From NCBI GenBank assembly GCA_964019695.1, contig OZ026530.1:26548108-26612107 (forward strand): a DNA stretch of 64,000 bases, given 5' to 3'. The notes under the pieces were generated by a model. It saw only the letters and a list, made by a program, of their open reading frames with translations. It ran no database searches and was not told the origin of the DNA. Source of the DNA: Loripinus fragilis. Lineage: Eukaryota > Mollusca > Bivalvia > Lucinida > Lucinidae. The translations under genes and the position numbers were made by a program. Positions 1 to 13,600 of the stretch are shown here, one piece after another; the first letter of the stretch is position 1; every line of letters begins with the position of its first letter.

Positions 1-49
1 ATTTCCGTGGCTAATCCGGCATTCCAGTCCGTGAATGTGTGACCTGGGC

Positions 50-1608
50 ATTACAATAGTGGTAGTCACAGTGACCTACCTGCACACTAGATCTGAAGGT
101 TATTTTCTTGAAGCCAGCATGGGATTCTGTATCACAGACAACAGTCCAGATATCAGCTCCCTAACAATAGTGGTAGTCAAGGTTACCTACCTGCACACTA
201 GATCTGAAGGTTGTTTTCTTGAAGGCAGCATGGGATTCTGTATCACATACAACAGCCCAGATATTAGCTCCCTAATAATAGTGGTAGTCACAGTGACCTA
301 TCTGCACACTAGATCTGAAGGTTATTTTCTTGAAGCCAGCATGGGATTTAGTATCACATACAACAGCCCAGATATTAGCTCCCTAATAATAGTGGTAGTC
401 ATGGTTACCTACCTGCACACTGGATCTGAAGGTTATTTTCTTGAAGGCAGCATGGGATTTAGTATCACAGACAACAGCCCAGATATCAGCTCCCTAACAA
501 TAGTGGTAGTGACAGTTACCTACCTGCACACTGGATCTGAAGGTTATTTTCTTGAAGGCAGCATGTGATTCTGTATCACAGACAACAGCCAAGATATCAG
601 CTCCCTAACAATAGTGGTAGTCATGGTTACCTACCTGCACACTAGATCTGAAGGTTATTTTCTTGAAACCAGCATGGGATTCAGTATCACATACAACAGC
701 CCAGATATCAGCTCCCTAACAATAGTGGTAGTCACGGTTACCTACCTGCACACTGGATCTGAAGGTTATTTTCTTGAAGGCAGCATGGGATTCTGTATCA
801 CAGACAACAGCCCAGATATCAGCTCCCTAACAATAGTGGTAGTCACGGTTACCTACCTGCACACTAGATCTGTAGGTTATTTTCTTGAAGGCAGCATGGG
901 ATTCAGTATCACATACAACAGTCCAGATATCAGCTCCCTAACAATAGTGGTAGTCATGGTAACCTACCTGCACACTAGATCTGAAGGTTATTTTCTTGAA
1001 GCCAGCATGGGATTCAGTATCACAGACAACAGCCCAGATATCAGCTCCCTAACAATAGTGGTAGTCAAGGTTACCTACCTGCACACTGGATCTGAAGGTT
1101 GTTTTCTTGAAGGCAGCATGGGATTCTGTATCACAGACAACAGCCCAGATATCAGCTCCCTAACAATAGTGGCAGTCATGGTTACCTACCTGCACACTAG
1201 ATCTGAAGGTTATTTTCTTGAAACCAGCATGGGATTCAGTATCACATACAACAGCCCAGATATCAGCTCCCTAACAATAGTGGTAGTCACGGTTACCTAC
1301 CTGCACACTGGATCTGAAGGTTGTTTTCTTGAAGGCAGCATGGGATTCTGTATCACAGACAACAGCCCAGATATCAGCTCCCTTACAATAGTGGTAGTCA
1401 TGGTTACCTACCTGCACACTAGATCTGTAGGTTATTTTCTTGAAACCAGCATGGGATTCAGTATCACATACAACAGTCCAGATATCAGCTCCCTAACAAT
1501 AGTGGTAGTCATGGTTACCTACCTGCACACTAGATCTGAAGGTTATTTTCTTGAAGCCAGCATGGGATTCAGTATCACATACAACAGCCCAGATATCAGC
1601 AGGGTAGG
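50..1608. repeat. 111-bp tandem array, 14 units, derived from VPS13 exon 17 and its donor
   Basis: The motif ACCTACCTGCACAC recurs exactly every 111 bases, from 74 to 1517. On the minus strand each unit has a short intron-like part starting GTAGGT, a pyrimidine-rich stretch ending TTAG, then ATATCTGGGCTG to CAG, the 3' half of exon 17. Units differ from one another by a few substitutions. The last unit is the real exon end. Unit and exon join at a short GGGAGCTG/GCTG match, as if the founder copy had lost 72 nt of exon. Confidence 0.93.
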
Positions 1609-1684
1609 TTTTATTGTTCACATGAAATAATCTCTTTTCAGCTCTCTTCACCACCAGCTCCCTAACAGCATTGAACTGATCCAC
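1523..1684 (-). CDS. VPS13: VPS13 exon 17 of window
   Basis: This 162-nt exon is phase 0 on both sides, between CCAATTTTAG and GTAGGT. It encodes 'FNAVRELVVKRAEKR' and ends 'FKKITFRSSVQ', equivalent to the family's '..KxITVRSPLQI'. The 3' half and donor of this exon are the source of the 111-bp array that follows. The next exon was not found and probably lies below position 1. Confidence 0.87.
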
Positions 1685-4600
1685 CTAAAATTGGTTAAAT
1701 CACAGCTCCATTTGAGAACCAAAGATTACTTATAACAAAAGTTGTCTGCTTTTGTCATCTGTTGAATTGTTTTAGAAGCCTCTTCGATACACGGTGTAGA
1801 ACCTGATTGAGTCTACACTGTTTGCCTCTATAGTTACATTAGTCAATAATGTTAGTAAATATGTGCAGAAGATGACTTAAGCGGATGGCATTTTCAGATT
1901 AAGAAATCACTACAGCTGTCATTGTGCCATTGTGTATAACACATACAGATTAGTAAACTGTGTTTCCTTGACATGAAAATTATGTCACGAAGTAATGGTG
2001 GTGATTCGGTAAACAATGAGTCCACAGGACTCATTGTTTACAGAATCAACACCATTCCTGCAGACTCATTGTTTACTGAATCACCACCATTCCTTTGTGA
2101 CACGATTTTCATATCACGGAAATACAGTTAACTTTTTGTATATATTATATACCTTTCAGTGATGTTTAATAAAAAAAAAAAAGAAGAAAAAATCACATTT
2201 TTTTAGTGACCATGATAAATATAGTGTGTAGTAGACCATTCACACGCAAATGATGACAACATGTGACTTAGCCCTGCTGCCCTGCCACTCACAACCGCTT
2301 TGTTTAAAGTTTGCCAGCATGCTGGTTGAACCCTGCTCGTAGGCCTGTCGTGAAACTACCCTTCCTGTCTTGTGGCTGAAAGGGTGTGCTGTAAAGCCAC
2401 CGACATATAGTACAACATACATCAACAACAACAATGACTGCCGACTTTGTATCGTGGTACTTTTAACTGGGGAATTATTGAGCTTGTTATTTTCAGTTCC
2501 GCTCATTTCAATAGTGTAATTGGTTTTGAATTATTAGATTACAAAAGCTATGATCCTCAAAAAAAAGGTAAGTGTCTTTGTCTGATGTTTAATTTAAATG
2601 TCATTGTTGGACATTCAGAATTATGTACATTGCAAATGACAATAGTGACCTCATTTTATCAGACAAAATTGACATGGGAATAGAGAGCTAAGACAAGGTT
2701 TGTTTATCTTTGCCTGGGAGAAAATTCCCGAATTCCCCTGTAAAAGACAAGGACCCATATGTCAAGAGTTATTTTCTACTCTCAATGTGTAATGTAAAAA
2801 GTAGTTACAGCAAAATCATATCTCCTAGTGTGATATCAAAAACTGATATCATCTCTAGTGAACTATTTCACTCCTCAAGATATGAAAACTATCTCCCTGC
2901 GAAACAATTGTACATAACATACCTCATTAACACTGATTTGGATATAACACAGTCATGTTTTGTTTACCAAAATTATTTTTATCATGGGATTTTACAAAGG
3001 AAATATAGGAAAATGAACATTTTATGGTCATTTTCCTATAATTCCTTTGTAAAATATGATCATTTTCCTACAATTTGTAAAATTGTCTCTTTATAGCACG
3101 ATCCATTCATATGGAGCCCAAAGATAGCTTTATAGAGATTGCAATGTAGTCTTGTTGTTTTCAATATTGTAGGTTCACTCCAGACTGTAGTCTTGTTATT
3201 TTCAATATTGTATGTTCACTCCAAATAATCTATTAGTCAGATGATTAATCTTGTGTATACTGACCTGAAATATCATTTTCTTTTCATCTCCTACTAAAGC
3301 TGCTTTAATGACTGACATCTGTTTCTTCATTTCTGGCCCCTTTCTTTCTTGAAGTGGTAGAGTGGCCCCTGACAGCAATCTTACCCTTCCGCTGTCAGCA
3401 TCGGAAGGCATCTGTGAGAAATATACAACAATGTGACACAGTAACTCTTACAGTAAGCAACACCGACGTGACACAGTTACTCTTACAGTAAGCAACACCG
3501 ACGTGACACAGTAACTATTACAGTAAGCAACACCGACGTGACACAGTTACTCTTACAGTAAGCCAAACCAGTGTGACACAGTTACTCTTACAGTAAGCAA
3601 CACCGACGTGACACAGTAACTCTTACAGTAAGCAACACCGACGTGACACAGTTACTCTTACAGTAAGCCAAACCAGTGTGACACAGTTACTCTTACAGTA
3701 AGCAACACCGACGTGACACAGTAACTCTTACAGTAAGCAACACCGACGTGACACAGTTACTCTTACAGTAAGCAACACCGACGTGACACAGTTACTCTTA
3801 CAGTAAGCAACACCGACGTGACACAGTTACTCTTACAGTAAGCCAAACCAGTGTGACACAGTTACTCTTACAGTAAGCCAAACCAGTGTGACACAGTTAC
3901 TCTTACAGTAAACCACACCATTACACCAAAGGAAATAGTTTATAGGCTATATTTTATGCTATCAGGCAGTATACCAAATTCTTTATTGATTTGTTTGTTT
4001 GTTTGGTTTGATTCTTTACGTTCCGTCAACAATCTTTCAGTTATTAAGGGACAGGGCTTCCTGGGTTGAACCGGTACTTAGCTAGGATTAATGTTCTTAA
4101 ATGCTCAAGGACACAACACAGTGACCCTTGTGAGGCTCAAACCCACGGCCCCTTTTTTCTCGAGTCAAGCACTCTACCACTGAGCCACTGCACTCCCAAT
4201 TCTTTATTGAGCCTTAATGATTTTCAAAACATTTCGTCCATTTAAATTCCGGTATTTCAGAAATTCTACGCCCATGGCATGACTGCAGTTGTGTCATTAA
4301 TTATATTCTGGTTAACTCCTTACCCCATAGAGACACCTTTTGATGCTTTTACAAACAGAGCAGACCCAGTTCAGGCAGCTCTTGTAAGAGCTGCCTGATC
4401 AGGGTGTACTCTGTTTGTTTATGGAAATATAATATATCTGATCCTACATAAGTGGACCTGACAAGTACAAATGCAATTTCTTTGCTCTGTGTACCAAAAG
4501 GAAAATTAATTTATATAAATATTCAAAGTGGGTGGGGGCTAGCATGAATATTCATGAAGGTAATGGTTAAACTGACAAAAGGACAGTTTCATGACAGTGG

Positions 4601-7600
4601 TAGACCTCAATGTGACAAAACCTGTCTTCGGGGCCCCCGACAAAGTGAGACTCAAACCAAACTCCTAAGCTACATAGACTAGCTAGAAAATTGAAATTTT
4701 GTTTATAGCAAGTCTAGATATGATACTTCCCAATAAGCGAATAACAAAGGTGCTGATCAGGCTGGTCTGAACCTTTGTTGTTCGCAAACACAGTCGACAG
4801 GTTTTCTCATGTCAAGGCCCAATTGTTGACTATTATTATTTTAAAGCCTCTGTAGCTGAGTGAACTCCTTCAGAAATGAAATTTATTTAAAAATAGAAAA
4901 GAAAATAAATCCTAAATATTTCTTAGAGAACAAGAGCACAGCAAGCATTTATTATGTTAGTCAGCTGATTGAAAATGGTTGCATAGTAACTAGTGATGTA
5001 CCAATAATCGGCAATAATCGATTAACTAATCGCTAGAGGTCAACTGATACGATAATTGATTATGTTTTGTCATAATCGATGATCGGTTAAATATTATGGG
5101 TTTTAAGTTCAGCTAAGATTTAAACTTATTTCTCATATTCTTTAGTCATAGAATGACATCTAGGTTGTTTCTGAGTTCGTTAAAATCTTTCTCATGTAGC
5201 TTTGATATGTACATGTGAGACATAAATTTTTCTATCATGGAAAAGCACTGTTTGTTGATGTTTCTTTGCTTGTATGTGTCTCGACACATTTAGTTTCTAA
5301 ACAGAAATAAATTACAGTTAATAACTTGAAAGCTGTTAACATTTTTTGAGAAAGGCCTGTGAAATGAGTCTTTAGAATACCATTGAGACTATAAAATTAT
5401 TGTCAGCATTTCCAAACAAGATTGTAAAAGATACTTTGATAAAACTTAAGAAAGTTGCCAAACCACATATTAAGACACTACGATACAAAATAATTATATG
5501 GAAGGCACTGGGAGTGCCATAATAAAAAGCAGCCATTTTTAGTCCATGATTACCATGGATACATGGATTTTTCAAGAATTAAGAGTGAAGCATGCATGCA
5601 AAAGCAAACTCATTTGGAATCGATTATAATCAGAAAATCACATCGACAGCAGCAACCGATTCCCATCTTGTCATACCAAGGGTTGCGATTCGCTATCTTA
5701 ACCCTTGGCCTCACAATGATACTTTCTTCCGATTGTGTACGCCATAAGACGAAAATAGTAACAATTAATATGATCAATCATAAAGCGGTGCGAAAAATCG
5801 ATAAACACCAGGCCTCCAGATAAGACGGCATAATTAATTTTCATTCAGTTTTCTTATTTAACAACTAAAATATACGTTTAATGTGCTCAAAAGAACTGTC
5901 ACATTAAGATGTTTTTTTTGAGCACCCATAACATAATTTTTAACTGAAGAAAGGAAGAAAAATAAATAATTTTACGACCAAAATCTTTGCTTATCTGGAC
6001 TTATGGAAACTTAACAGGCGGTGTATAAGATGCCGATAAACTGCTACGTTTAATCTGATTGGCAGGAAGGGATTATCGAAAAAATCCTTCCTGGCGTTTT
6101 CATTGGTCGATTAGTCGTCGCTAATAATAAATTTTGAGGGTCGTGAGGTGAAGGGTTTGTCAAAAGGTAGATACGACGAAACCTTCGCTGGTGAAGATGC
6201 CGATTCCAACCGATGAACGATTATGATTTCCAACCGATGTCCCACCACTACAAGTAACCTTCACACCATTCTTGGTTTTACTATCCACTAAGTATCAGCT
6301 CAATCAAATGTAAACTGTAGGAGTTATCTGGATACATAGAGTTTACAACCCACCCCAATATAATATGACTTTTTTCTTTCTAAAAACAGGGGTATGATAC
6401 ATGTATAACAAACACTTTTTGTATTTTAATTACTTTTTCTATTATTATTTGTTCATGTTTCTTTTATGCAAATTTCTTACAGCATAAAATTGCTGATATA
6501 AGAATAACCAATTATAAAATTTCCTTTAAAGACTGTATACCCTATATAGGAAAAGGGTCCTTCCAAATTAGATTACCTGTTTGATGGAGACTGCTAGGTT
6601 TCTCAGGTATTATGACACTGAAAGCCTTATTGATGTGTATATTGTCAAACAGGTTAGACAAGGCTCCTCATGAGGGTCTGTACTGTTAAATATTTACACA
6701 GGATAAGAAACACAATACATATTTGAGCCACAACATGAGATTTCCAAAAATGTGGTATGTGTAACTAGCAAAGCCTCAGACCAGCTGGCACATATGCACA
6801 TTCTGATCAGAGCCTTTGCTAGTCACTTGAATATTCTATAACTGTTAAGCTACTGACCAAACATCATTCAGAGTTTCTAAGCTTAAAAAGAGGCTCCACC
6901 TGCTCGTCTGAGTCTACACTTGTCAAAATAACACATTGTTGGAAATCATACGTCGTGGCTCATTTGTGAAGTACAATGATCACAAAGGTTGACCTAAATA
7001 ATCAATAATTGATGTTAATGATGTTCCTTATGATGTTATATAAATGTACTTACCTCAAAAGCACTATCCAGTTTCAGTGTGAGATCGAGCCCAGTTGTGT
7101 TGTAAATCATGTAGGGAGCCATCAGTTCTCCCGCTTTCTGTGTAGGCTCTACAAGCTGGTAGGCTTCACCAAATGCCTGAACAAAAAGAAACATTTACAT
7201 AGTGTATGTATGTACTGATACATAGCAAGAAGAAATCTAATTTTAGGAAAAATTAACATGTGTAAGTATGTACTGATACACTGCCATTAAATTTAATAAT
7301 ATCAATGTGTGTCTACTTCATATTAGCTAAATAATGTAAAATGCAAAAATGTAAATAGAATCTCTCGCATTTCAAACTACATAAATTGATGGAGTGGAAG
7401 ACAAATATGAATAACTACATATGATTAATAGACATATGTACTTCAAATTATACTAAAGGCCTTAAAACATACATAATCTGTCAGTAAAATATCTTTGAAA
7501 AGTTAGAATTGAGCATTCAAAATGATGTTGTCAAGGAAACAAAGATAAAGTAGTTTTGAAAATCACTGGAATCTTCATCCTTTCTTGAGCAATTTTATGA

Positions 7601-10600
7601 AGAAATGTTGAATTTTTTACTTTGTAATTGATAGAAATTAAATTTAAACCACACAGAAATACATCAATAAGTCATACATGTTATATAGCATAAAATCAAA
7701 TTATTATTGAATGTCTTGTTGCCATGGCAATTGTTTTATTGTACTAGATAAGGCAAAATTAGCCATTTTTGTCTTGCTCCTAGGCAACCACCGCCAGTAT
7801 GGAGAAAACATTTCTGAACATTTGTAATGATAGGGGTGATAATGATGTATCCAAACATAATCTTTATAAATGCTGTAAGCCTTTTTTTGCAGGTTTATAA
7901 TATTATATGTGTTAAAAATATGCACTTTTTTTAGTCTGTGAACTTAAATTTGGCACCTGACTGTATATTGCATAAATTTGTCAATACTTCCAAACTGGCT
8001 TTTAAGTCATGGTTTTCTACAGAGCATCTGTGAGTGTAACCATGCACACAGTAATAGTTCCCTGTTCCTTGCTCCAGCAAACCTTGCTCAAATATGTCAA
8101 TATTTCCAAACTCACATTAATAGTCATAATTTAATAGAGGGCAGCTTTTGAGTGCAACAATGCACCTAGAAATATGTCCCTCTTGCTTCACCCAACCCTA
8201 AATATGTCAATACAGTAGATTCAGAAATTTTCACGAGAATTTTATTTTCCCGAAAGGCATTAAAAGACAAGTGAAAAATTCGCTACTAAGGCAAGTGTTA
8301 CCTATATCAATAAAAGACAGAGTGATTTTGCTATTTTGCGAGGGTTTTATTTTTACGAAACTTCGCATGTGCGAAGTTTCACGAAAAATAAAGTCCTCAC
8401 AAAAATTTCCGAATTTACAGTATTTAGCCATGATTATAGGGCATCAGTTGAGTGTTACCATACACATAACATGTCCCTCTTTTTTGCTTGAACCTACCTT
8501 GCCTAAATTTGTCAATACTTCCAAGCAAGCTTTAGTCATGGTAAGCTGGAGGGCATCTGTAGATTTCACATTTATTGACATTCTAGGAGGTGGTAACTTA
8601 ACTGACTCCGTATCATCATCTTCTATACTCAAATCAATATCTTCGTTCTTTGTTACCTGTTGGCAGAGAATGACATGAATTAAAACATATCTTCTATCCT
8701 CAAATCAATATGGGCCTCGCCGGGAGAAAACCTATCTTCATTGGTTTGCGAACGACAAAGGGGCAGATCAGCATCTTTACAGTCTGATCAGCACCTTTGT
8801 TATTCGCTTATTGGAAAGTATCATATCTAGATTTGCTACATACAAAATTTCAATTTTGTAGCTAGTCTCTGTAGCTGAGGAGACTGGTTGTCGGAAACCC
8901 GGAAGACAGGTTTTGTAGCATCAAGGCTCATATCTAAATAATGTAAAGACAAGGCATTAAAAGTCAACACAAGTATAAGCTTATCTGCTATTAAGTTTTA
9001 GAAAAAGGATCTTGGGCAAAAAATCCAGCCAGCCAACATCATTTAAGCCCTTTGGTGGCCTTGGCTGCTGCCTATTCTAAGGGTGGATTCATTTTTTGTG
9101 GCTCTATTGTTTGTTCTTCCTCCCATTTTTAGGAAGTTTTGTGTTGGGTCCTTGTTTTGTCATGTAGTTCTTAGTGTCCTTTCTAGTTTTGTAATAATAT
9201 TGCTGAGGAAGAGAGATGGCCCCGAGGTTATAAAACTTTTTTGATGCTTAACTCAACTGAGCACAAAATTTCAAATGCTCATGAACAGTAAAATACTGAC
9301 AAATTAAGAAGTTTCTTGCTTTAAGTCTCTCAGGTGTTGTATTCATCATGCTTATAAATGTTAAAATGCCAACAATTGTTGGCATTTTAACATTTATGAG
9401 TAGGATAAATATCGTGCTCAGCTGAGTTGAGTGAAAAAAGTTTTATAATCTCAAGGCCTGATTGATTTACTATAATTGTGGCCTTGTTGTCATGTGGGTG
9501 TCTGAATTCTGTGTCTCTTCCTCATAGTGCTGTGCATTAGCCTGTGATTGTGGCATTTCCTGGTTATACATAACTGTGTTTAATAAACTGGCTAAAAACT
9601 GAAAATACCCTGGTTCTTATTCACCCTGCTCTCTCATTGACATTTATCTCAGGCTCATTAATTTCTGATGACTTTAAACATATGACCTTGTCAAAAAATT
9701 ACAAAAGTTTACCTCTAACTGTAGTTCCCAGCGTCTGTATTTGCCGTTATCCATGACGGGTTCCAGTAATGGTTCCCATACTGAGAGGGACTCATTGTAG
9801 TAGGCCACTTCTAGTCTCAGACAACTTTCTACAGATAACTGAAAGAAAATCATTTACAAGTTAATCAAAAGATGAGATATTCAATAACATAGAGGTTCAA
9901 TAATGCTCTAAAAACAGCAACACAAATTACTAATCTTATCACATGATGTCGCATCTAGGTCTTATGCCACAGATTAAAATTGATAAACCACTAGTGGGTT
10001 ACATATCAAGTAATGTTATGAAATGATGCCCAAAAAATGTTGCATATATTTTATATGACAAAATCATATTTCTTTCACGCCTAAATTGTGATTTTAAAGT
10101 AATTTTAATGTCATATGATAAGAGAATCTAACATTTGTGCTCCTGTATTATTGAATTTATTGCTAAAAAGCAATCAAATCTAAGATTTATCTTTTTTGCC
10201 AGCTCATTTAATAAGTTCAATATTGCATGAGCACTCATGTAAGATCCTCTATTTACAAACCTACCTTTCCACTCCAATCTCTCACTTCTCCCTCAAATGA
10301 GAGCTCAGTAATTAACAATGGAACTGTTCTTCTACCAACCCCACCTTCTAGTTTTACCACTATAGTTGGTACACGCACTATCATCTAGAAATATTAATAG
10401 GTATACATCACAGAATTATCACTATATTCATATAATAACTACATTAGATGGGCCTCACCATGACAAAACCTGTCTTCGGAGGTTTCCAACAAAGTCAAAC
10501 TCAAACCAGTCTCCTCAGCTCCTAGCTAGAAAATTGTAATTTCACTTGTAGCAAGTTTAGATATTATACTTTCCAATAGGCCAAAAACAAAGGTCCTGAT

Positions 10601-13600
10601 CAGTCTACGTGGATGAGCAGGCTGGTCTGCGCCTTTGTTGTTCGCAAACCACCAAAGACATGTTTTCTCACGTTGAGACCCAGATGACAAAAACAGAACT
10701 TGAGCCAGCTCATGAGATTTTTGAACTTATCATACAGGCAACTAGCAAAGACTAAGACAAGTCTGCACTTACCTGCAGTCTTGCCAGAGCCTTCACAGAT
10801 GGCAAACATAATATATGTATACACAGAGTCAACAGTTAAGCACCACTATCTTCATAGATAAATATTTAAAAACAAGGATGTGTGATGTAAATTTACCTTA
10901 TAATTAAAGATAAATGTATCATATAGGGGTAGGATGGTGAAACAACCATGCTATTTTGCCAAAGTGTGTGGTTGTGAATTTAACAAAAAGCACATAGGGG
11001 TTACCTTATTTTCGTTGCAATTTTGCGTAGATGAAAAAATGTTGAAAATTATGTATGAAAAGGGCACAACATTTGATTCAAGATGTTGGAGATTACTTCG
11101 TGAAGATTCCTGGGCAATCCCGAGAAGTTTTGATAAGTCACGAAAACTCATGGTTTTGTCATAAAATCTGAATATCACATGCATTTTTAAATTTTCATTA
11201 AATTGGCAAAATTACCATAACTTATTAGATAAAACGGCAGACTAAAGATTTTAATAACTGTTTATAAAAAAAAAATAGCAAATAAAATAGAACTCAGCAT
11301 TTGCTAACCTGTGTCGCGCTCACACCCCATATACTCTCTAGATACCCTCTCTTCCTTCTATTTTTCTTCTTTATTTAAAATAAATCTTCTCTGTAACTTT
11401 ACTCTAGTAATACTTAAAACAATCTAATACTTCTCATACCGTATTAATATACATGTATGTACATACACTGAAGAATGAAAGGTGTGAGAATGAGTAACAT
11501 ACAACTGTATATAATTATTGTAAGATGAGAACAGAGGGATGGCCCTCCCCGACCCTCTGCACATCATGCTACGGGGAGATTAAAAAAAAAAAAATTCATT
11601 TAAATATCAATGCAGAGTTTCACAACAGATAATGATTTTTCATGCTCAATAAAATTTCTTCACAGTAGTTTGAAAATAGTTTCAGCAAAAGTATAGGTGG
11701 TGCTTAACTTTTGAATCTGTGTATATATGGGCCTTGTCACAACAAAACCTGTCTTAAGGGTTTCTGACCAAGTCTGCTCAGCTACAGAGACTAGCTAGAG
11801 TCTTGAACTATTTTTGAGGTAAGTTAAGCTATCCTACTATTAACAAAGGCACTGATCAGACTGTGCTAATGCGCAGGCTGGTCTATGCCTGTGTTGTTCA
11901 AATACAAGAGTCTGGTTTTCTCGTGTTGCCACCATATGTCCCTCAACTCGTTCATACAGGCAAGTTTGAGTAACATTCAAGGACTTTTCAAGGACTTCTA
12001 AAATACTTTTCTACAGTTTTCAAGGACTAAAAGTTTATGAAAAATACTTATTTAATGTTAAAATTCTACTTCAGAAATGCTAGACTGAGATAATGGAGAA
12101 ATCAGTATTAGAAAATTTGTATAAAATTGATGTGCATATGCTGCACCAAATAAAGGCACAACAATTTATAATGATTTAGGTCTATATCAACTGTGCTAAG
12201 GCCAACAGAAAATAGTAGAGTTCAAGGACATTTCAAGGCATTTGAGTGATTTTCCAGTACTTTTCAAGACATATTTAACTTTCAAGGACTTTTCAAGAAA
12301 GCCCTCTAAATTCAAGTACTTTTCAAGCCTGTGTGAACCCTGTGAAGGTTCAGACTAAACAGAATATATGGTGGTAGATGAAGGTTCAGACCTCTAGTCC
12401 CACTTGATAACTTGGCAATGATGCTTTTAAAAAGATTCACTTAACATTATGATCTATACCTGATTTGTTATGGGCTGGCCAAATGTCTGTAGCAAGCTTG
12501 AGGTGATAGCATCCTTAAGAACAATGTCATCAATTAAGAAGTACATAAGAACTAAGTTAAAACTAAGTTAAAAAGTTTTAAATGCCATCAAAGATGCCAA
12601 CCCGAAATGTTGTGCCTCAGGAATATAAAATACTTTCAACAAATATATATACAGTGAGCCACTTTAGTTACGCACCACATATAAAATGAAAATTACACTG
12701 AAACGAAATATGCTATTTTTATTCTGAGACTTCCAGCGTAAACCGCATCTATATTTGCAATAGCTATTGAAATTTTATTGTGATCAGATGAGAAACAAGT
12801 GGGAAAATGAATCTTGAAGAACACTACCCTCAAAACACTATTTCACATTGCATTATTTGAATGAAACTCAGATCACATTGCACTTTTTTCAGGGTCGAAT
12901 TTCTGCAATGCCACAGATAAGAGCTGATTTATTATTGGCAGTATCTAAGACTGGAATGTGTTTGTTAAATTTATCAGTTTTTTAAACGTTTTACTATTTT
13001 GGTTCCCAGCTGACCAAGGTTTGAAAAAAGTTTATTTTATGACTTTTTTTAAAGTTAGTTAAAATTTCGTGTGCTTCTGAGTAAAATAGTTATCAAAACA
13101 CTTCTTTTATAATTTCATTTCAAACAACCATGTATCCGCTGTTATTTTTGTAAAAAAATAAATGGGTTAATTGGCGTCATGGTGTTGACGTAAGTGATGA
13201 CGTCACTACTACCAAGGCTATAAGACGTGTCAATGATAAGATGTTTTTTGTGTTTTGATACTTCTATGTCAACAAGTGACTCATAACACAACAATTTGCA
13301 AAGGAATACCTGCTAAATTATTGTAACTGACGTTAATATGACATCAAAACGAGCATTTCTTCAAATAGTAACAGTGTTACTAACATCAACGACCAAAAAA
13401 GGAGATTTTAATTGAATAAAACAATTGTTTTTGGTGTTTTTTCTGTCACAATGATCATCATGCATAATTCCTAGCGCAAAACGCAAATAGAAAATATAGA
13501 CGTTCAAGTTGCACGAGCATTTTTGTCAAAATTGCATTTGACATTGCAGATTGATTCGCATGAGTGATTTTGATATTTTTTCGATGTCATTAAACAGATA

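Noticed and set aside
1..50. Next VPS13 exon at the window edge
   Set aside because: An AG precedes GTCACACATT on the minus strand, but the phase-0 frame hits a stop within 50 bases and no family motif is readable.
35..1630. Plus-strand frames of 177 and 338 codons encoding a 37-residue repeat protein
   Set aside because: The frames exist because the 111-bp array has a period divisible by three. The units derive from a minus-strand VPS13 exon and its intron edge, so these are shadows.
2240..2506. 88-codon minus-strand frame
   Set aside because: It overlaps the dispersed repeat R3 with a CAA tail and has no family features or splice context.
3432..3917. CRISPR-like look of a regular short repeat array
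   Set aside because: Units are contiguous with no unique spacers and lie in an animal intron, so it is a minisatellite.
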